From Chlamydomonas sphaeroides (taxonomy: Eukaryota > Chlorophyta > Chlorophyceae > Chlamydomonadales > Chlamydomonadaceae): a stretch of 64,000 nt of DNA. Location of the stretch: NCBI GenBank assembly GCA_001662425.1, contig BDDC01000068.1:65054-129053 (forward strand), given 5' to 3'. The position numbers and the translations under genes are program-made. The stretch's first letter is position 1; each line of letters begins with the position of its first letter. Below the pieces are notes generated by a model. It searched no databases, was not told the origin of the DNA, and worked only from the letters and a program-made list of their open reading frames with translations. This document shows, piece by piece, positions 34,357-46,300 of this stretch.

Positions 34357-37300
34357 CTACTGGCATGGTAGCGCGGTGTCAAAGGGGCACACGATGAGAT
34401 CCTCCCATGCCAAATCGAGATCTTGGTCCAGGCCGTCACGGGTGTCGACGAACGCGTCGAAAGCGGCGCCCAGGCCCTCGTCCTCCACCAGCTGCTTATC
34501 GACCGGAGCCGCCGCCATAGCCGGCGAGCTAGGCGCCGATGCCTGGTCGGCGGCCTGCACCGGCGCCACCTTGCTGGCCAGCGCCGCGTGCGCGAAGGGC
34601 CAACCGCCGGCACCAGCAGCCTCCACGGCGCTGGCCGAGCCAGGCGCGCAGAAGCCGTGCTCCTCGCCGCCCGACGGCGCCACGGGCATGCTGCTGAAGC
34701 TGCTGACGCTGGCATTGGGCACCATGCCCCGCACCGGCGGCTGCATGTCGAACTGGTGCTGTAGCGCGCCGAAGGCCTGCTGCTGCATGTGGGCTGCCGC
34801 CGCGGCGTGTTGCTGGTGCTGCAGCGTGCGTAGCAGGTGCTGCGCCGGAGCGGGCCGGGTCGATGGCCTGAGCTCGCTGCTGCACGGCGACGGCTGCGCA
34901 GCCGAAAGCGGCAGCCCCGAGCCGGTGCTGCTACACGGCTCAACGCTCTCCAGCAGCTGGGCGCAGGCGTGCGGCGCAGCCGCAGGCATGTCCCACACCT
35001 GCGGATGCGCCGAATAAGGCGAGTGCGGCCGGCTGCCGGCGCATTCGCCGGCTGCGGCTGAGGCGTTGGAGCCGAAGGGCGCGCAGCCACCGGCACACGG
35101 CGGCGTGGTGCCCCAGGCCGCGTAATGCGGCGGGCAATGAGGCGCCGAGTAACTGTGGCCGCCGTCGACGCTGCAGGCACCGAAGCCGTCCATCCGGTAG
35201 GGCGCACAAGCAGCGCTGGGCGGCATGCAACCATAGGGCACGGGGTCGCGGTACGGGTACGGCATGTAGCACGGGTACGCGTACGGCGGGGGCGCTCCGT
35301 ACACGGAGAAGCCATACACGGCGGGCACAGCCGTCTCATAGATGTTGGGGTAGCGCGTGCTCTGCTGGTGGCCGCCACCGCCGCCGACACTGCAGCGGTC
35401 TTCCTGGTCGTGTTGCTCAGTCTTGACGAAGGGCTCGCCCTTCGACGACGCCGGCGACGCCGTTGCCGAGGCCATCATCATGGGAGCTGACGCAAGCGGC
35501 GGAAGGCGCGGCACACCGAGACCCGCCAGCCGGCGCGGCGGGCGGACCACCGGCACCGCCTGGACGACGAAGAAGGGTGCCAGCGAGACGTCGGCGTCGG
35601 CGCAGGAGGAGCTGTCGGGGGACAGCTGCAGCTGCGGCGGCGGCGAGCCGGAGCTGCACATGGGGACCATGGCCGGCGCGACATCGGGGTGCACGGGATC
35701 GCCGGCGGACGCCACAGACGACGGCGCTGTCTCGGCCAGCATCGGCAGCATGGGGAACGGCGGCATCAGGAGCGGCGCCGCGTCGCTGGAGTTGGCGGAT
35801 GTGGCGGCGGCGGCAAAGGGCGACGCCACGCCGTCCGCGACAAGCTGCCACGAGGCGGTCACGCCCAGCGGCAGCGAACCAGCGGCCTCGTCCTTGATAG
35901 CCGTGCTGCCGGTGGTCACAGCGACAGGGCGTCTGCCGCCGAAGGTGCGGGCGCGGCGTGGCACGGCCGGCGAGTTGGGGGCGCTGGCCTCCTCGTTGTC
36001 GCTGATAGTGGCGTCCATGTCGTGGTCCTCACAGGAGCTCATCTCCTCCACCTCCTCAATCTCCTCGTCGTCGTCCGAGGAGCTCTCGTCGCGGGCAGCC
36101 CGAGCACGGCGGCGCTTGGGTGCGCGCGCTCGGCGACCGGCCACCGCGTCGTCGCGGTTAGCAGTTAGAGCTTGGCCGCCCTGGGAGGGGGCCGCGAGGC
36201 AGGGTCGGAAAGGGGCAAGGTAAGACAACGAGCACTTTGCCAGCGGCTGCCTGATTGGGCAGATACCGCCATCCCTCCTACGGACCTCACACCTAGCCAA
36301 TCCCTGCCTGGCGCAGACTGCGCTTGGACTAGCCACACACCCACCTGCTGCTTCCGCTTCTTGCGATACTCGCGGAAGTACTCCTTGAGGCCGTCAATGG
36401 GTCGCAGACCTGCGGGGGTAAAACAGCAGAGAAGCGAACAATGGTTTAGATGCACGAAAGCAAACAGTGGGACACTTGCACGAAGCTGATCACGGCGTCA
36501 GGCCTTCCCACTAAGCACCGATGAAGAAGACATCGTTACGTCCCAGATCATGTACCCTGACCGGCAAGCCCCGGCCGACACTCACCCTTGCTTTGTCGCA
36601 GCACGGCCTTGAGCGTCGGCACCTGGCCGGCCGACCACGAGCTAGAAGCATTCTCGTTGTACCAACTACCGAAAATCGGCACGGGTTAGGTGCGCGGTTT
36701 GGTAGAGGGCGGAGGCGGTGAGCAGGACCGGTATGGGGGGAGAGGAGGAAGGGAGGAGGGGCCAGACGGTGAGAGACGGCGGAGCAGGTGGAGGAGAGGA
36801 CAAGTGGGGGGAAGGATGTGGAGGGAACGAGAAGCAGGTGGTGGAGTGGATTAGAGGGAAGGCGGTTTTGTGGGTGGAGAGGGGTACGTCGCTGGGGTCT
36901 CAGCAGCAGGCATGGGAGGCGGAAAGGGAGTTGAAACGGAGGTGGATGGTTTGGCGGAGAGGAACAGGAGTGGTGGTTGGGTTGGCGGAGGGGAGGTCGA
37001 GGCGGAGGAGCGAGTCTGGAGTAAGAAACGGCGCTGGGTGCGTGGCGGTTGTGGGGGCGGAGAGGAGCTGATCGACATGTCGGGTCGGGTGGTGATCGGG
37101 CTGGCACCGGCGGTTTTCTGTATTGCAGCCGGAGCTGGTACCTGCTGTTAGCTGCATTGCAGCGGGAGCATTCGCGAGGCACGACGGCGCTGGTTGCTGA
37201 GGCTGTGCGGACCATGTCGAAGCATGTGGCGACCCAAAGTGTGTGCCCAGATACTCGCCAGCGCCACAATTGCCCTTTGCATCCCATATGGTACTCACTC

Positions 37301-37456
37301 GATGACCTCTTGCACGGTGGGCCGGGTGCCGAGCGCAGAGTGTCGCGACCTCCACCAGGTGCTAAACGTCTTCCAGTAGCCAGCAGGGCGCCTCTGCTGA
37401 GCAGAGCTTAGCTGCTTGGACTTGTTGGCGCAGGGCGAAGCGGGCAGGACGTCCAT
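34357..37456 (-). CDS. VARL/RegA-like candidate transcription regulator (second of tandem pair)
   Basis: Four exons (37456-37299, 36665-36586, 36409-36345, 36180-34357) join in phase to 708 residues. Residues ~24-101 form one domain assembled from three exons: GYWKTFSTWWRSRHSALG, RPTVQEVIDWYNENASSSW, PTLKAVLRQSKGLRPIDG, LKEYFREYRKKRKQQ. I read this as the VARL domain of the volvocine regA-like (RLS) family, proposed DNA-binding nuclear regulators; RegA itself represses reproductive functions in Volvox somatic cells. After it come a basic patch (RARAPKRRRARAARDE) and an SSSDDDEEIEEVEE acidic stretch, a Pro/Tyr-rich segment (YGAPPPYAYPCYMPYPYRD), Gln/His-rich runs and a C-terminal acidic helix (LDQDLDLAWEDLI). 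An alternative in-frame start lies upstream at 37549. The family call is from memory of the domain. Confidence 0.76.
36690..37075 (-). other. Polypurine/polypyrimidine-skewed intron 1 of VARL-like gene
   Basis: The plus strand is almost entirely G and A over about 380 bases; the sense strand of the gene is therefore C/T-rich. It lies in the 633-base first intron, which splits the conserved domain. Such asymmetry is not seen in other introns here. Confidence 0.7.
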
Positions 37457-38618
37457 GATTGATGCGAGTCGGCCTCGAGGCAGGAGGCGTTGACCAGAGT
37501 AAAGCTCGATATTGAGCTTCAAAGGATGCGATGAGCTGCTTGGAAGCACGGGAGGTGGAGCGGCGGTAGCTGGGGCAACTGCAGAGACGACCTGTCCCTT
37601 TTCCAGGCGGAGCTTGGTATGCTGCCGTTGCAGGGGCGTGATAGCTGGCCTTCAATTGAAGAGCTTGAGCTGGACGAAGGGCGAGGCGAGCGGTGAAGTT
37701 AGGGAGGCTGCTGTAATGAAGCTTGGGACGGCTGGTCGCTGTTGTGCCGGCGCGAAGGGTGAGGATGGAGCCTCGCTCTGTGAGGCGAGGCGCGCAATAT
37801 GTGTGTGCCGTAGGGGTCTGCACCCGAGGTTATCAACGCATCGCAATCGCAAGGTACGACCTGGCGACGACCGCGGAAGCGGGCAGCCCCCATTCCATTC
37901 GCGCCCACCTTGACTACAAATCCATTGCAAGGTCTGCGTAGCGACTGTGTGAGCCGTTATAGATAGCATCCGCGGGTGCACGTCGCGGAGATGCGAACGA
38001 GGGGGGCAAGCGTCGAAGGGACTATGACCACCCTGCCCGTGACTAGTCAGGTTGATTGATGTTTGGTATCGTGTTGATCTCGAGTGCTTGTCGGGTGAGA
38101 GCCCATTGCAACGAACGCCCACCTTAAAAAAACGACAACGAGGCGAAGCGCGAGTGCAAGAGCATTGCTGACATGCATATAAAAGAAGTATCGCGCTACA
38201 GCTCCAGCAAGCGAGGCAAGAGGCGACCGAGGCGCCGAGGTGCACCCGCGCCCACCCGCTCGTGGGTTTCGTGCGTTCCGGCTGATGTGCACCTGCCTGT
38301 CACCTACACAGTCATCGCGTACATGCACATCAAAACAAAGGACTCCACAGCACTTGACATCTGCCGAGACGCGCCGCTACCGCGCCACCGATGGCTGATT
38401 CATCCAACTTCCACGTAACTGCCAGGCGTCCTAGAGAGTAGCTAGTTCGCCTGCTGACCGAGAGACGAGTGGCGGCGTGACACACGCGGTGCGTCGCGAC
38501 TGTGGCCCAAAGGCAGGGGACGGACAGATGTAACGCCCGGGTTGTAACCACCTCCGCCAGTTTCACCACCATGTGGCGCTCGTCTGCGCCAGGCTGTCCC
38601 CCCCCCTTTTCTCGCGGC
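37457..38618. other. Intergenic region upstream of VARL-like gene
   Basis: Between the 34357-37456 gene start and the SET/MYND gene stop, both on the minus strand. It probably contains the VARL gene promoter and 5' UTR and the SET/MYND 3' UTR. Overlapping ORFs here have no recognisable domain. Confidence 0.5.
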
Positions 38619-41600
38619 CTACTTTCGCCCCCCCTTGGCCTTGGCCGCAGCCGCGCGCCGCTCTTCGCGCTGCGCGCGCTCCAGCTCCTTCAGGAACTCC
38701 TTCTCCGAGCGGCTGTTGCCGCACACGCTGCACTCCAGCAGGGCCGAGCCGGGCGCGGGCGGCGCGGCGGTGCCGAAGCAGCCGGGGCGCGTGCACATGT
38801 ACTTGAGCAGGAACAGGCGCAGGTAGTTCGGCTCCAGCGGGCCCTCCTCGCCCGGCGGCGCGGTGATAGGGCCCTGCGCACGAAGGGGCAGCAGGGGAGG
38901 GGCGACAACAGGGTTGCCGCAAGGGCGTCGGGGCGCGGCCACGGAGAGCGTGCGCATGTCGCGCCGGCTGCGGTGGGCGGGTCCGGCTGGGGCGTGTGGG
39001 GCCTCGCGGGGGCAGGCTCCGCCGCGCGCCTGTGTTCTGCGGACCGCACTTCCGGACCCCGCTCACAATGGCCTCCTCCATCTCCACCTCGCCGCCGGCG
39101 TCGTCCATGGCGTCGCCGTCGCCGTCGCCCGCCCCATCCGCCGCCGGCGCGTCAGCGCCCATTGCGTCGTCCTCGCTGTCCGTCGCCCACTCCTCGTTCT
39201 CGCCGTCGTCGTCGCTCCATTGCGATTCAGTCTGCGGAAGGGCGCAGAGCGCAGACAGGTTGCGCGGGTCCCGGGTCAGCTGAGCAGCACACAGCCACCG
39301 ATGTCCGCAGCGCCAAGCCAACCGTGCAACGCCATGCTGCTCGTTGCAGGGAGGTAAAACGTGCCCCCCCCCCTGTTGGCGCACTACCGCTTCAAGGCCG
39401 CCTCTGTCCGCAGTGCGCAGCTCCTCGCGGGGCCCCATCCCGCGGCCCTCCCCTCCCCGCCCCAGCCCGCACCTGGCAGCGCGGACACGTACACGAGAAG
39501 CCGTACACCTCGCGACATTGCGCCTGTGACGAAGGGCATACGGTGGCGCCAGGCTGCGCACAACATCACACGCCGGCTGCAGGCAGCTGGCGCTTCGGCC
39601 GGATGCTGCCAGCCGCCTGCCGTCGGGGCTGGAACCCGTCCCGCCACACACGCTAACAACTTTTCTTTACTCCCACCCCACCATGCTACACGCTTCACAA
39701 GGCCTGGCCGCTCCTCGCTGCGCCCCCTACGGCCGCGCGCGCCACGCCTCCCAGGCACGCCCGTCGCCTCCTCGCACCCAGCCAGCCCACCCAGGCCTCC
39801 AAGATCCCACCTCAGCAAGCCCAGCCCGCCCAGGCCACGGCGTCCCCGAGTCGCGCTCCCAGCTGCGCTTCCTCCCCTCACCGCCCGCGCACCTGCCGGT
39901 CCGCCAGGCCCCAGTGCAGCGGCGTGTAGCTGACGGCCAGCTCGGTGCCGGGCGGCAGGTCGTGCAGCGCGCGGAAGGAGGCGTGCGTGGCGTCGGGCCG
40001 CGGCGGCGCCGCGTCGAAGGCGTCGAAGCGCGCCACGTTGGGCAGGCACTCGTGGTTGAGCAGGGAGGCCTGGCCAGTGGGGGAGGCGCAGGAGAACGGG
40101 TGGGGCGGAAGGCGTCAGCTCGTGCGGCAGGGAAGGGAGAAAGTCCGGTGATTGGCGATGGTGATCGGTGATGGGTGGCGTGTGGCGAACGGCGATGACT
40201 AGGAGAGGATCTGGGTCAGAGAGATGGGAGACGCAGGCGGTGAAGGGGGGCGGGCAAGGAGGCGGCGGGGTCTGGACGACAGAGACAGCAACGCGTATCC
40301 CCATTCATTCTCCCTCCACAAAACCGCGCGTTACCTGCGCGTAAATGGCACTGCCGCGCAGCCTCCGCTCGTCGTCCTCGTCCTCGTCCTCATCCGCCTC
40401 GGCAGCGCCGGGCGCTGGCCCCGCGCCCGCGCCGCCTTCTCGCTGCGGCAGCTGCTGCGGCGCCGCCAGCACACCGTACGAGTTGAGCTGCTCCTTGCGC
40501 AGCAGCGCCGCCAGCTCCGCGGCGTCGAGCGCGGGGGAGCCACCCGGCAGCGAGCCTGCGGCGGGGTCAGAGGGGCAGGCAGTAGCGGCGGCTGGGATAT
40601 GCCACACACGCTGGGTATGGCCGGCACACGACATGCACACGCACCCGTTGCTGCTGTGACACGACATACCTCCCGCGACTGCGCGACATCCCGTGCGGTC
40701 TTAGCGCCTCGCTCGCGAGCCTTCCCGTGACACCGCCTGGGACATGCCCGTGACTCTGCCCGTGCCACGGCCTGGCGGTCACCTAAAACCGGAAGTTTCG
40801 GTTTTACGTCACCGCGAGGCCGGAGCTGAAGGGGTTTCTGAGAATGGGTACTAGTACCAATTTGAGTATTGCATACACAAGAATGCGCTTCTTAATACCT
40901 ACACCCCAAATACTGTCCAGGGGGGCAGGAACCCCCACGGCCCGGTACCCAGTCGGGTACCACAAAAAATGTGGCCAAAAATGTCAGAAACCCTGACCGA
41001 AACGCAGGTTGTGACAATGCCTGTGACAGCGCTTGCAGCAGCTACGGCTTGTGACATTGCCCGTGATGTTTAATACAATGCCGTGTCCCTGGCTTCGTCG
41101 GTCGGCTAGAGTCACACTTAGCGACCTACCATTATCCCAATGGCCGGCGATAGCCTCCCTAAGGCCCCCTCGTTCGCAGATCTGCGACGCGCACCCCCAA
41201 GTGCGAACCAAAACGGCTCGTGCGGTCGCTTAGCCGGGACTGCCTCCCGTGGCTAAATGCACCCCCCGTGCGGTCAAATTGTAGCGCGGTGAAGCGAAAA
41301 GGCCAGAATGCGGGCCGGAGTGCAATGGGCCCCTGCGTGACCTTCCATGACGGTTTTAGGACCTGGCTCTCAGCCACCCCGTGACACTGCCTCTACATTT
41401 CATGATAGTGCCCGTCACAGTGCCCGTGTCCCGGCCAGGCTCGGTGACCCTGAACGAAGACCAGGCCGTGGCAGTGCCAGGGGCCATGTCTGTAGCACTC
41501 CCATGACGTTGCCCGTGCAGCAGCCTCCCATGCCGTGTCGTGGCTTCGTCAGGTGTGAGTCCGATCGTACCGTACCCAATTCCCGGTGATCGACCTCCCC

Positions 41601-42974
41601 CAGACCGCGCACCTCCGCAAGCAAACCGCATGCTGGAGCCGGCATGTATCCGGTCCGTCCCCCGCCCTTGCCCTGACCGCTTCCCATGTGGCCCAACCCC
41701 TAACACTGCCCCTGATATTGCCCTCTAGCTTTCCCCTGCCGTGCCCGTGGCTTCCGCAATGCGCAGTCCACAGCACCCCAGGACCCATTAAGAGGCAAGG
41801 CCCCGCAGCCCCTTGCCCTCACGAGCCCCCCGCCTCACCTGCCAGCGCATCGGCCAGCACCGGCGCCAGGCGGCTCGCCTGCGCCACGTCCGCCTCCGAG
41901 GGCGACCCCACAAGCTCCAGCAGCGCAGCGTAGCGCGACGCTGCGGGCAGGCCGGGATAACGGCGCCATACACAACAGGCGTCACACTACTCCACAGCAT
42001 GCTGGGGCGGCTAGGGCCGGCAGGGGCAACATGGCAGGTCGGGGTGTGCAGCACGGCACTGGCGGGTGGCGGCTGGCGGGGGCCGTGCCAGGTCGGCTAG
42101 CTGCGCCGCGCTCACCCGCGTCGGGCGTGGGTGTGAGCTTGAGGGCTGCGGCTGCCAGCAGGAAGCGCAGCTGGGATGCCTCCTCGGGGCCCAGGCCCAG
42201 GGCGGCCATCCTGGCGTAGGCGCTGGGGTGATAGCGGTGGTGGTGGCGATGGGGGACACGGGGGTACGTGAGAGGACGATGGGCGGCAGGTGCGGTAGAG
42301 CCAGCAAGGAGCGTCAGGCCGGCGCTGGCCCGAAGCATGTGTGCGAGCACGTTGGACAAGGTGGCGAGAGGGGTGCGTGTGGTTGAGGTGGGCACCCGCT
42401 GGGCCATGTGGTCGGTGTGTTTGGACGCTACTGGGAGCAGCCGCCAGGCACCCACCCGCATATGGGCGGCGAATGCACCCAGGGCGTCGCCTGCGCGGCG
42501 GCCTGGCAGCTGGTGCTGCAGAAGCAGGCCTGCCGGCATCCAGCACATGCCAGGCCTGCTGTGGGGCCTGTCGCGATGGGGAGGCGAAGGCCGGGGGGTC
42601 GGGCAGGTGTGGCTTAGGGACGCAACACGTCACGCCAGCGCCGGCGTGCCGTCACCAGCAGCGGATACGCCGGCCTGCCGCCTCGACGGCTGGTGCATCG
42701 CGCAGTGGGGTTCCCAAGCTGGTGCGTTGCGCGCGCCCAGCTCCCCCAGCAGACACGCACCCGGCACCGCGCGCAGGCAGGTGGCGCAAGTTGACATGGC
42801 CATGTCCGGCGCCGCGAGCAGTAGAAGCGGCGCCTCCGACAGCACAACCTCGCCCGCCTTCACCAGTCGCGTAGTATGTAAACTTCGCCCTTTGCGCGCG
42901 TGTGAGCGCACCTCCAGCGTGCCGCCGGGCAGCGCGATAGGCGCCGGCGCCGTTGTGGGCGCCTCGCCCGACAT
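38619..42974 (-). CDS. SET/MYND-domain (SMYD-like) lysine methyltransferase
   Basis: Multi-exon gene starting at 42974. The N-terminus has the first SET piece, GRSLHTTRLVKAGEVVLSEA, followed by a split MYND zinc finger: CATCLRA, then ACFCSTSCQAAAQATPWVH with a closing Cys. The next exons give AYARMAALGLGPEEASQL and SRYAALLELVGSPSEADV, then ALLRKEQLNSYGVLA and RRLRGSAIYAQ. The core SET motif is SLLNHECLPNVARFDAFD with LPPGTELAVSYTPLHWGLAD; post-SET cysteines are in YGFSCTCPRCQ. An acidic stretch (ESQWSDDDGENEEWATDSED) and a second Cys-rich module (YMCTRPGCFG, ECSVCGNSRSEKEFL) end the protein. NHxCxPN and the Y of SYTPL are the cofactor-binding and catalytic elements. Substrate, histone or other, is unknown. 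It is head-to-head with the acyl-activating enzyme. Confidence 0.87.
40559..41837. repeat. Long intron with degenerate ~450-bp tandem duplication
   Basis: The longest intron of the SET/MYND gene. A block near 41050-41180 and a block near 41500-41620 share an ordered series of words (TTGCCCGTG, ATGCCGTGTC, TGGCTTCGTC, GAGTC, CCCAAT, CGGCGAT/CGGTGAT, CCTCCC). The short motif GTGACA(C/T)TGCCCGTG recurs through the intron. This looks like an old tandem duplication or a decayed mobile element. No ORF is preserved. Confidence 0.6.
40784..40806. other. Perfect 8-bp stem hairpin in intron
   Basis: TAAAACCG (40784-40791) and CGGTTTTA (40799-40806) are exact inverted repeats around a 7-base loop. A 12-bp perfect palindrome, GGTACTAGTACC, follows at 40847-40858. 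Both lie at the left edge of the degenerate repeat block. Confidence 0.8.
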
Positions 42975-43381
42975 GCTGAGAGCTTATACAACTTTATCAA
43001 CGAGCGGTTTTACTCAATGCGTGCGTGGAGGGTCACAACAACAGGAACCCCAAGAACTTTGCAAGTGGTCGCTGCGAGTGTTGTTGACACGGGTACATAG
43101 ACAAGCGGTCCTGGTTGAACAGCAGCGTAAGGCCTTGCGGCATCGATCGTTTCGCGCTGCATCGGGGCCGTGATATGCGTGCTGCGACCTGTGCGACGGC
43201 GCCAATGAAGCGGCGACTGCAGAGCCCCTGTATTGCTCACCTGGCCCCGAACCCACATATTGCCGTCAGATATATCGCGCTGTGTGCACCGCGACACACG
43301 GGGGCAGCGTGGGTCCTTTCGCGCAGTCGGTTGTGGCTTTTTCACTATTGGTCGCGTGCGACCTGTTAGCGCCCCTCAAGG
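42975..43381. promoter_or_regulatory. Divergent promoter region between SET/MYND and acyl-activating enzyme genes
   Basis: 407 bases between two outward-facing start codons. AT-rich words such as CTTATACAACTTTATC close to 42974 and GATATATCGC near 43268 are possible core elements for the left and right gene. They are weak evidence on their own. Confidence 0.45.
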
Positions 43382-46300
43382 ATGCAGCTGACGTCTTCGG
43401 TTGCTGGCGCTTCAGCCGCAACTGTGCGACCGCGGAGGCCGCTAATTGCGTCCAGGCCAGGTCAATGGCCTGCACAGCTCCGGCAGCGCGTCGGCAGCCA
43501 GCCGCTGACGCGCAGCGTTGTGGTCGGCGTAGCACAGATCCACGCTCCGGTAAGCGAGCGCGGGGGCGGCCGACTCGCTTGACTAACACTCAAAGCGGCG
43601 GTTGCCACGCAGACAACCGTCGGGGACGTGCTCACTCGCGAGGTCGCCGCGGAGCCCAGCGGCAGGATCGACACGCTCTGTGACATGTCAGTTGCACAGT
43701 TTGAGTACTTGCCTGTATCTTTATGTCGGCGCCGCTCCGGAACCCAGGACAGTCGCTGTGTCGTTTTTTAGCAAAGAACGTCAGCCATCGGCGGACGGAT
43801 CTCTGGTGTGCAGTTTTGTTGACTGTGGAGATCCTCCGCAAGCGCCTTGCAAGCGCGGCACACCCTTTACCCTTGTTGCCACGAACCCTCGCCACCCAAC
43901 CGCCAGCTGGCCACGCAACGCGCAGCTGTACGGCGACCAGCTGGCCGTGTACGACCCGCACCAAGAGGGCAGCCCGCGCATGACGTTCAGGTACGGTACG
44001 CCTGCCCGGCGGCTCGGCAAGCAGCCCGCAGCCCCGCTGATGCGCCCACCGCAACCCAACTCGCCCCGACGCATTGCCTTGGTCTGCAGGCAGCTGCACG
44101 AGGCCATGCAGGATGTGGCGGCTGGACTGCAGGGCCTGGGCGTCGCCCGAGGCGACAAGGTGAGGCCACGCAATGCTCACAAGCGCAGTCCGGCTTGCGC
44201 CGACTTGTCCCAAAGCCAGTGCAACGGTCGCCGCAAGCAGCACTGCACACAAACCTCACGCCCTCGATGATGTGTCAATCCTTGCACGCTGCACAGATCG
44301 CCCTGTTCTCGGAGAACTCGGCCCGCTGGCTGGTGGCGGACGGCGGCATCCTGGCCTGCGGCGCGGCTGATGTGGTGCGGGGCGCGACGGCGCCGCCCGA
44401 GGAGCTGATCTTCATTGCACAGCACAGCGGCGCCGCAGGGCTGGTGGTGCAGGTGTGCTTGGGGTTTGGGGGGACCGCTAGCTGCTGCTGCGGCGGCGGG
44501 GCCGAGTGCTGTATAACGTGGATGGGGGGCGGGTATGAATTTGCCTGTTGCAGGGTCATGGCTGCCAGGCCGGGATGTGGGTCAGGTCGGGCCGATGTGG
44601 GTCGCGGGTCACCGTGGCGCGGTTGCGCGCACCATGGCTCGCTGGGCTGGGATGCCCCCTCACGGTGTGCTGGTGTGCTGTGCCTCTTATTCGTGGTGCC
44701 GCAGGATGGCGCCGCGCTGGACCGGCTGCTTGCGGCGGCGGCGGCGCACGAGCAGGCCCAGGTGGGACACACCGCGTGCCGCTGGCCTCGCTGCAACAGT
44801 CGGAGTGTCGGACGCAGCCATTTCTTGGCCAGGCGCGCATGCTCTGCACCCACCTGGGCGTGCACCTCACATCCTGCAACCCTGCAACCCCCATCAACAC
44901 CCTGCGCCCGCCCAGGAGCCCAGCCCGCTGGCCTCACTGCGCTTCGTGGCGCTGCTGTGGGGCGAGCCCAGCGCCGCGCAGGCCGCGGCACTGCGCTGCC
45001 CGGCGCTCAGCTACGGCCAGCTGCTGGCGGCGGGCGCCGAAGCGCGGCGCGGCGGCCGCTGGCGCGCTCCCTGTGTGGCTCCCTCGGACCTGGCCACCCT
45101 GGTGTACACCTCGGGCACCACGGGTAGGGAGGCCTCCCGGCGCGGCGCGCAGGGCCCTGGCGGCGCGTGCTGCCAATCCTGCCATGGGTCCGGGCGGTTG
45201 CCGCCGGGCCCGAAGCCCCAGGCGTTGTATCCAGCCGGAGAGCAGCGCAGTTGATGAGCCCTGCCCGGCCGCTATTCGCCTGTGCACATGTCCGCTGCAG
45301 GCCACCCCAAGGGCGTCATGCTCACGCACGCCAACCTGGCCTACCAGGTGAGCCCCGCCACACCCTGTGCTGCTGATGTGCTGGCGCGTGCCTCGCAGTC
45401 GCAAGGCCAGGTTCCCGCCCCTCAGGACTGCGCCCGGAGGCCTCACGACCGGCCGCGCCCCAACCTGGACGCCGCTTACCGAACCGGTTCCTTCCCCGCG
45501 CGCCCGCGCTGCTCCGCGCCGCCCTGCCGCCAGGTCCGGAGCCTGACCCACTTCATCGACGTGCACCCCGGCGAGCGCGTGCTGTCGCTGCTGCCGCCCT
45601 GGCACATTTATGAACGCACCTGCGCCTACTTCGTGCTGTCCCAGGGCGCGCACCAGGTGCGGCGGGCGGGGCTGCGCTGTGGCTGGGCCTGCGCGCGCCG
45701 TCGCGCCGGAAGGTTATGGCTCGCCCTGACTGGCGTAACCTGTGTGCTTCGGGCTCGCAACCCACCTGCTCTGCGACTGTGCCTTTTCTCCGTGTCGTAC
45801 AACCCCGCCTGCCTCCCCTCCTCGTCCGACGTCGCCGCCCCCGCATGCAGGTGTACACCAACGTCCGCCGCCTGCGCGACGACCTGACCGCCTTCCCGCC
45901 CGATCACCTGGTGCGGCCGCGGCCACGCCCTTCGTGTCTTCGCCGCTGCCCCTGCACCCCTGCACCTGGCCAATGCCGTGGCCGCCTTTATCGGCTGTGC
46001 AGTAGCGAACACCCACTCACCGCTGCCATCTCCGCCCCACCCGCCTGCCCAACGCACATCGCGGCACCCGGTCCACACACCCTTACGGCGGCGCCATGGC
46101 GTCCTGACTCGTGCTCGCGCGCCCCCGCCTGCCTCGCCGCCCGGCAGGTCTGCGTGCCGCTGGTGCTGGACACGCTGCACACCCGCGTCCAGCAGCGCCT
46201 CGCCTCGGCGCCGCCGCTGCGCGCCGCCGTTGCCAAGGCCCTGCTGGCGGCGGGCGCTGCATACGTGCGCGCCAGCCGCGTGGCGAGCGGCCTGGCGGTG

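Noticed and set aside
37652..38245. Minus-strand open frame upstream of the VARL-like gene
   Set aside because: Cys/Ser-rich with no domain. It lies where a 5' UTR and promoter are expected, and no splice link to the gene was found.
43602..43990. Alternative starts for the acyl-activating enzyme at 43602 or 43723
   Set aside because: The 43602 frame gives a poor N-terminus, and the 43723 ATG is out of frame with RNAQLYGDQ. The model starting at 43382 gives a transit peptide and phase-correct joins to CDIWPRNAQ.
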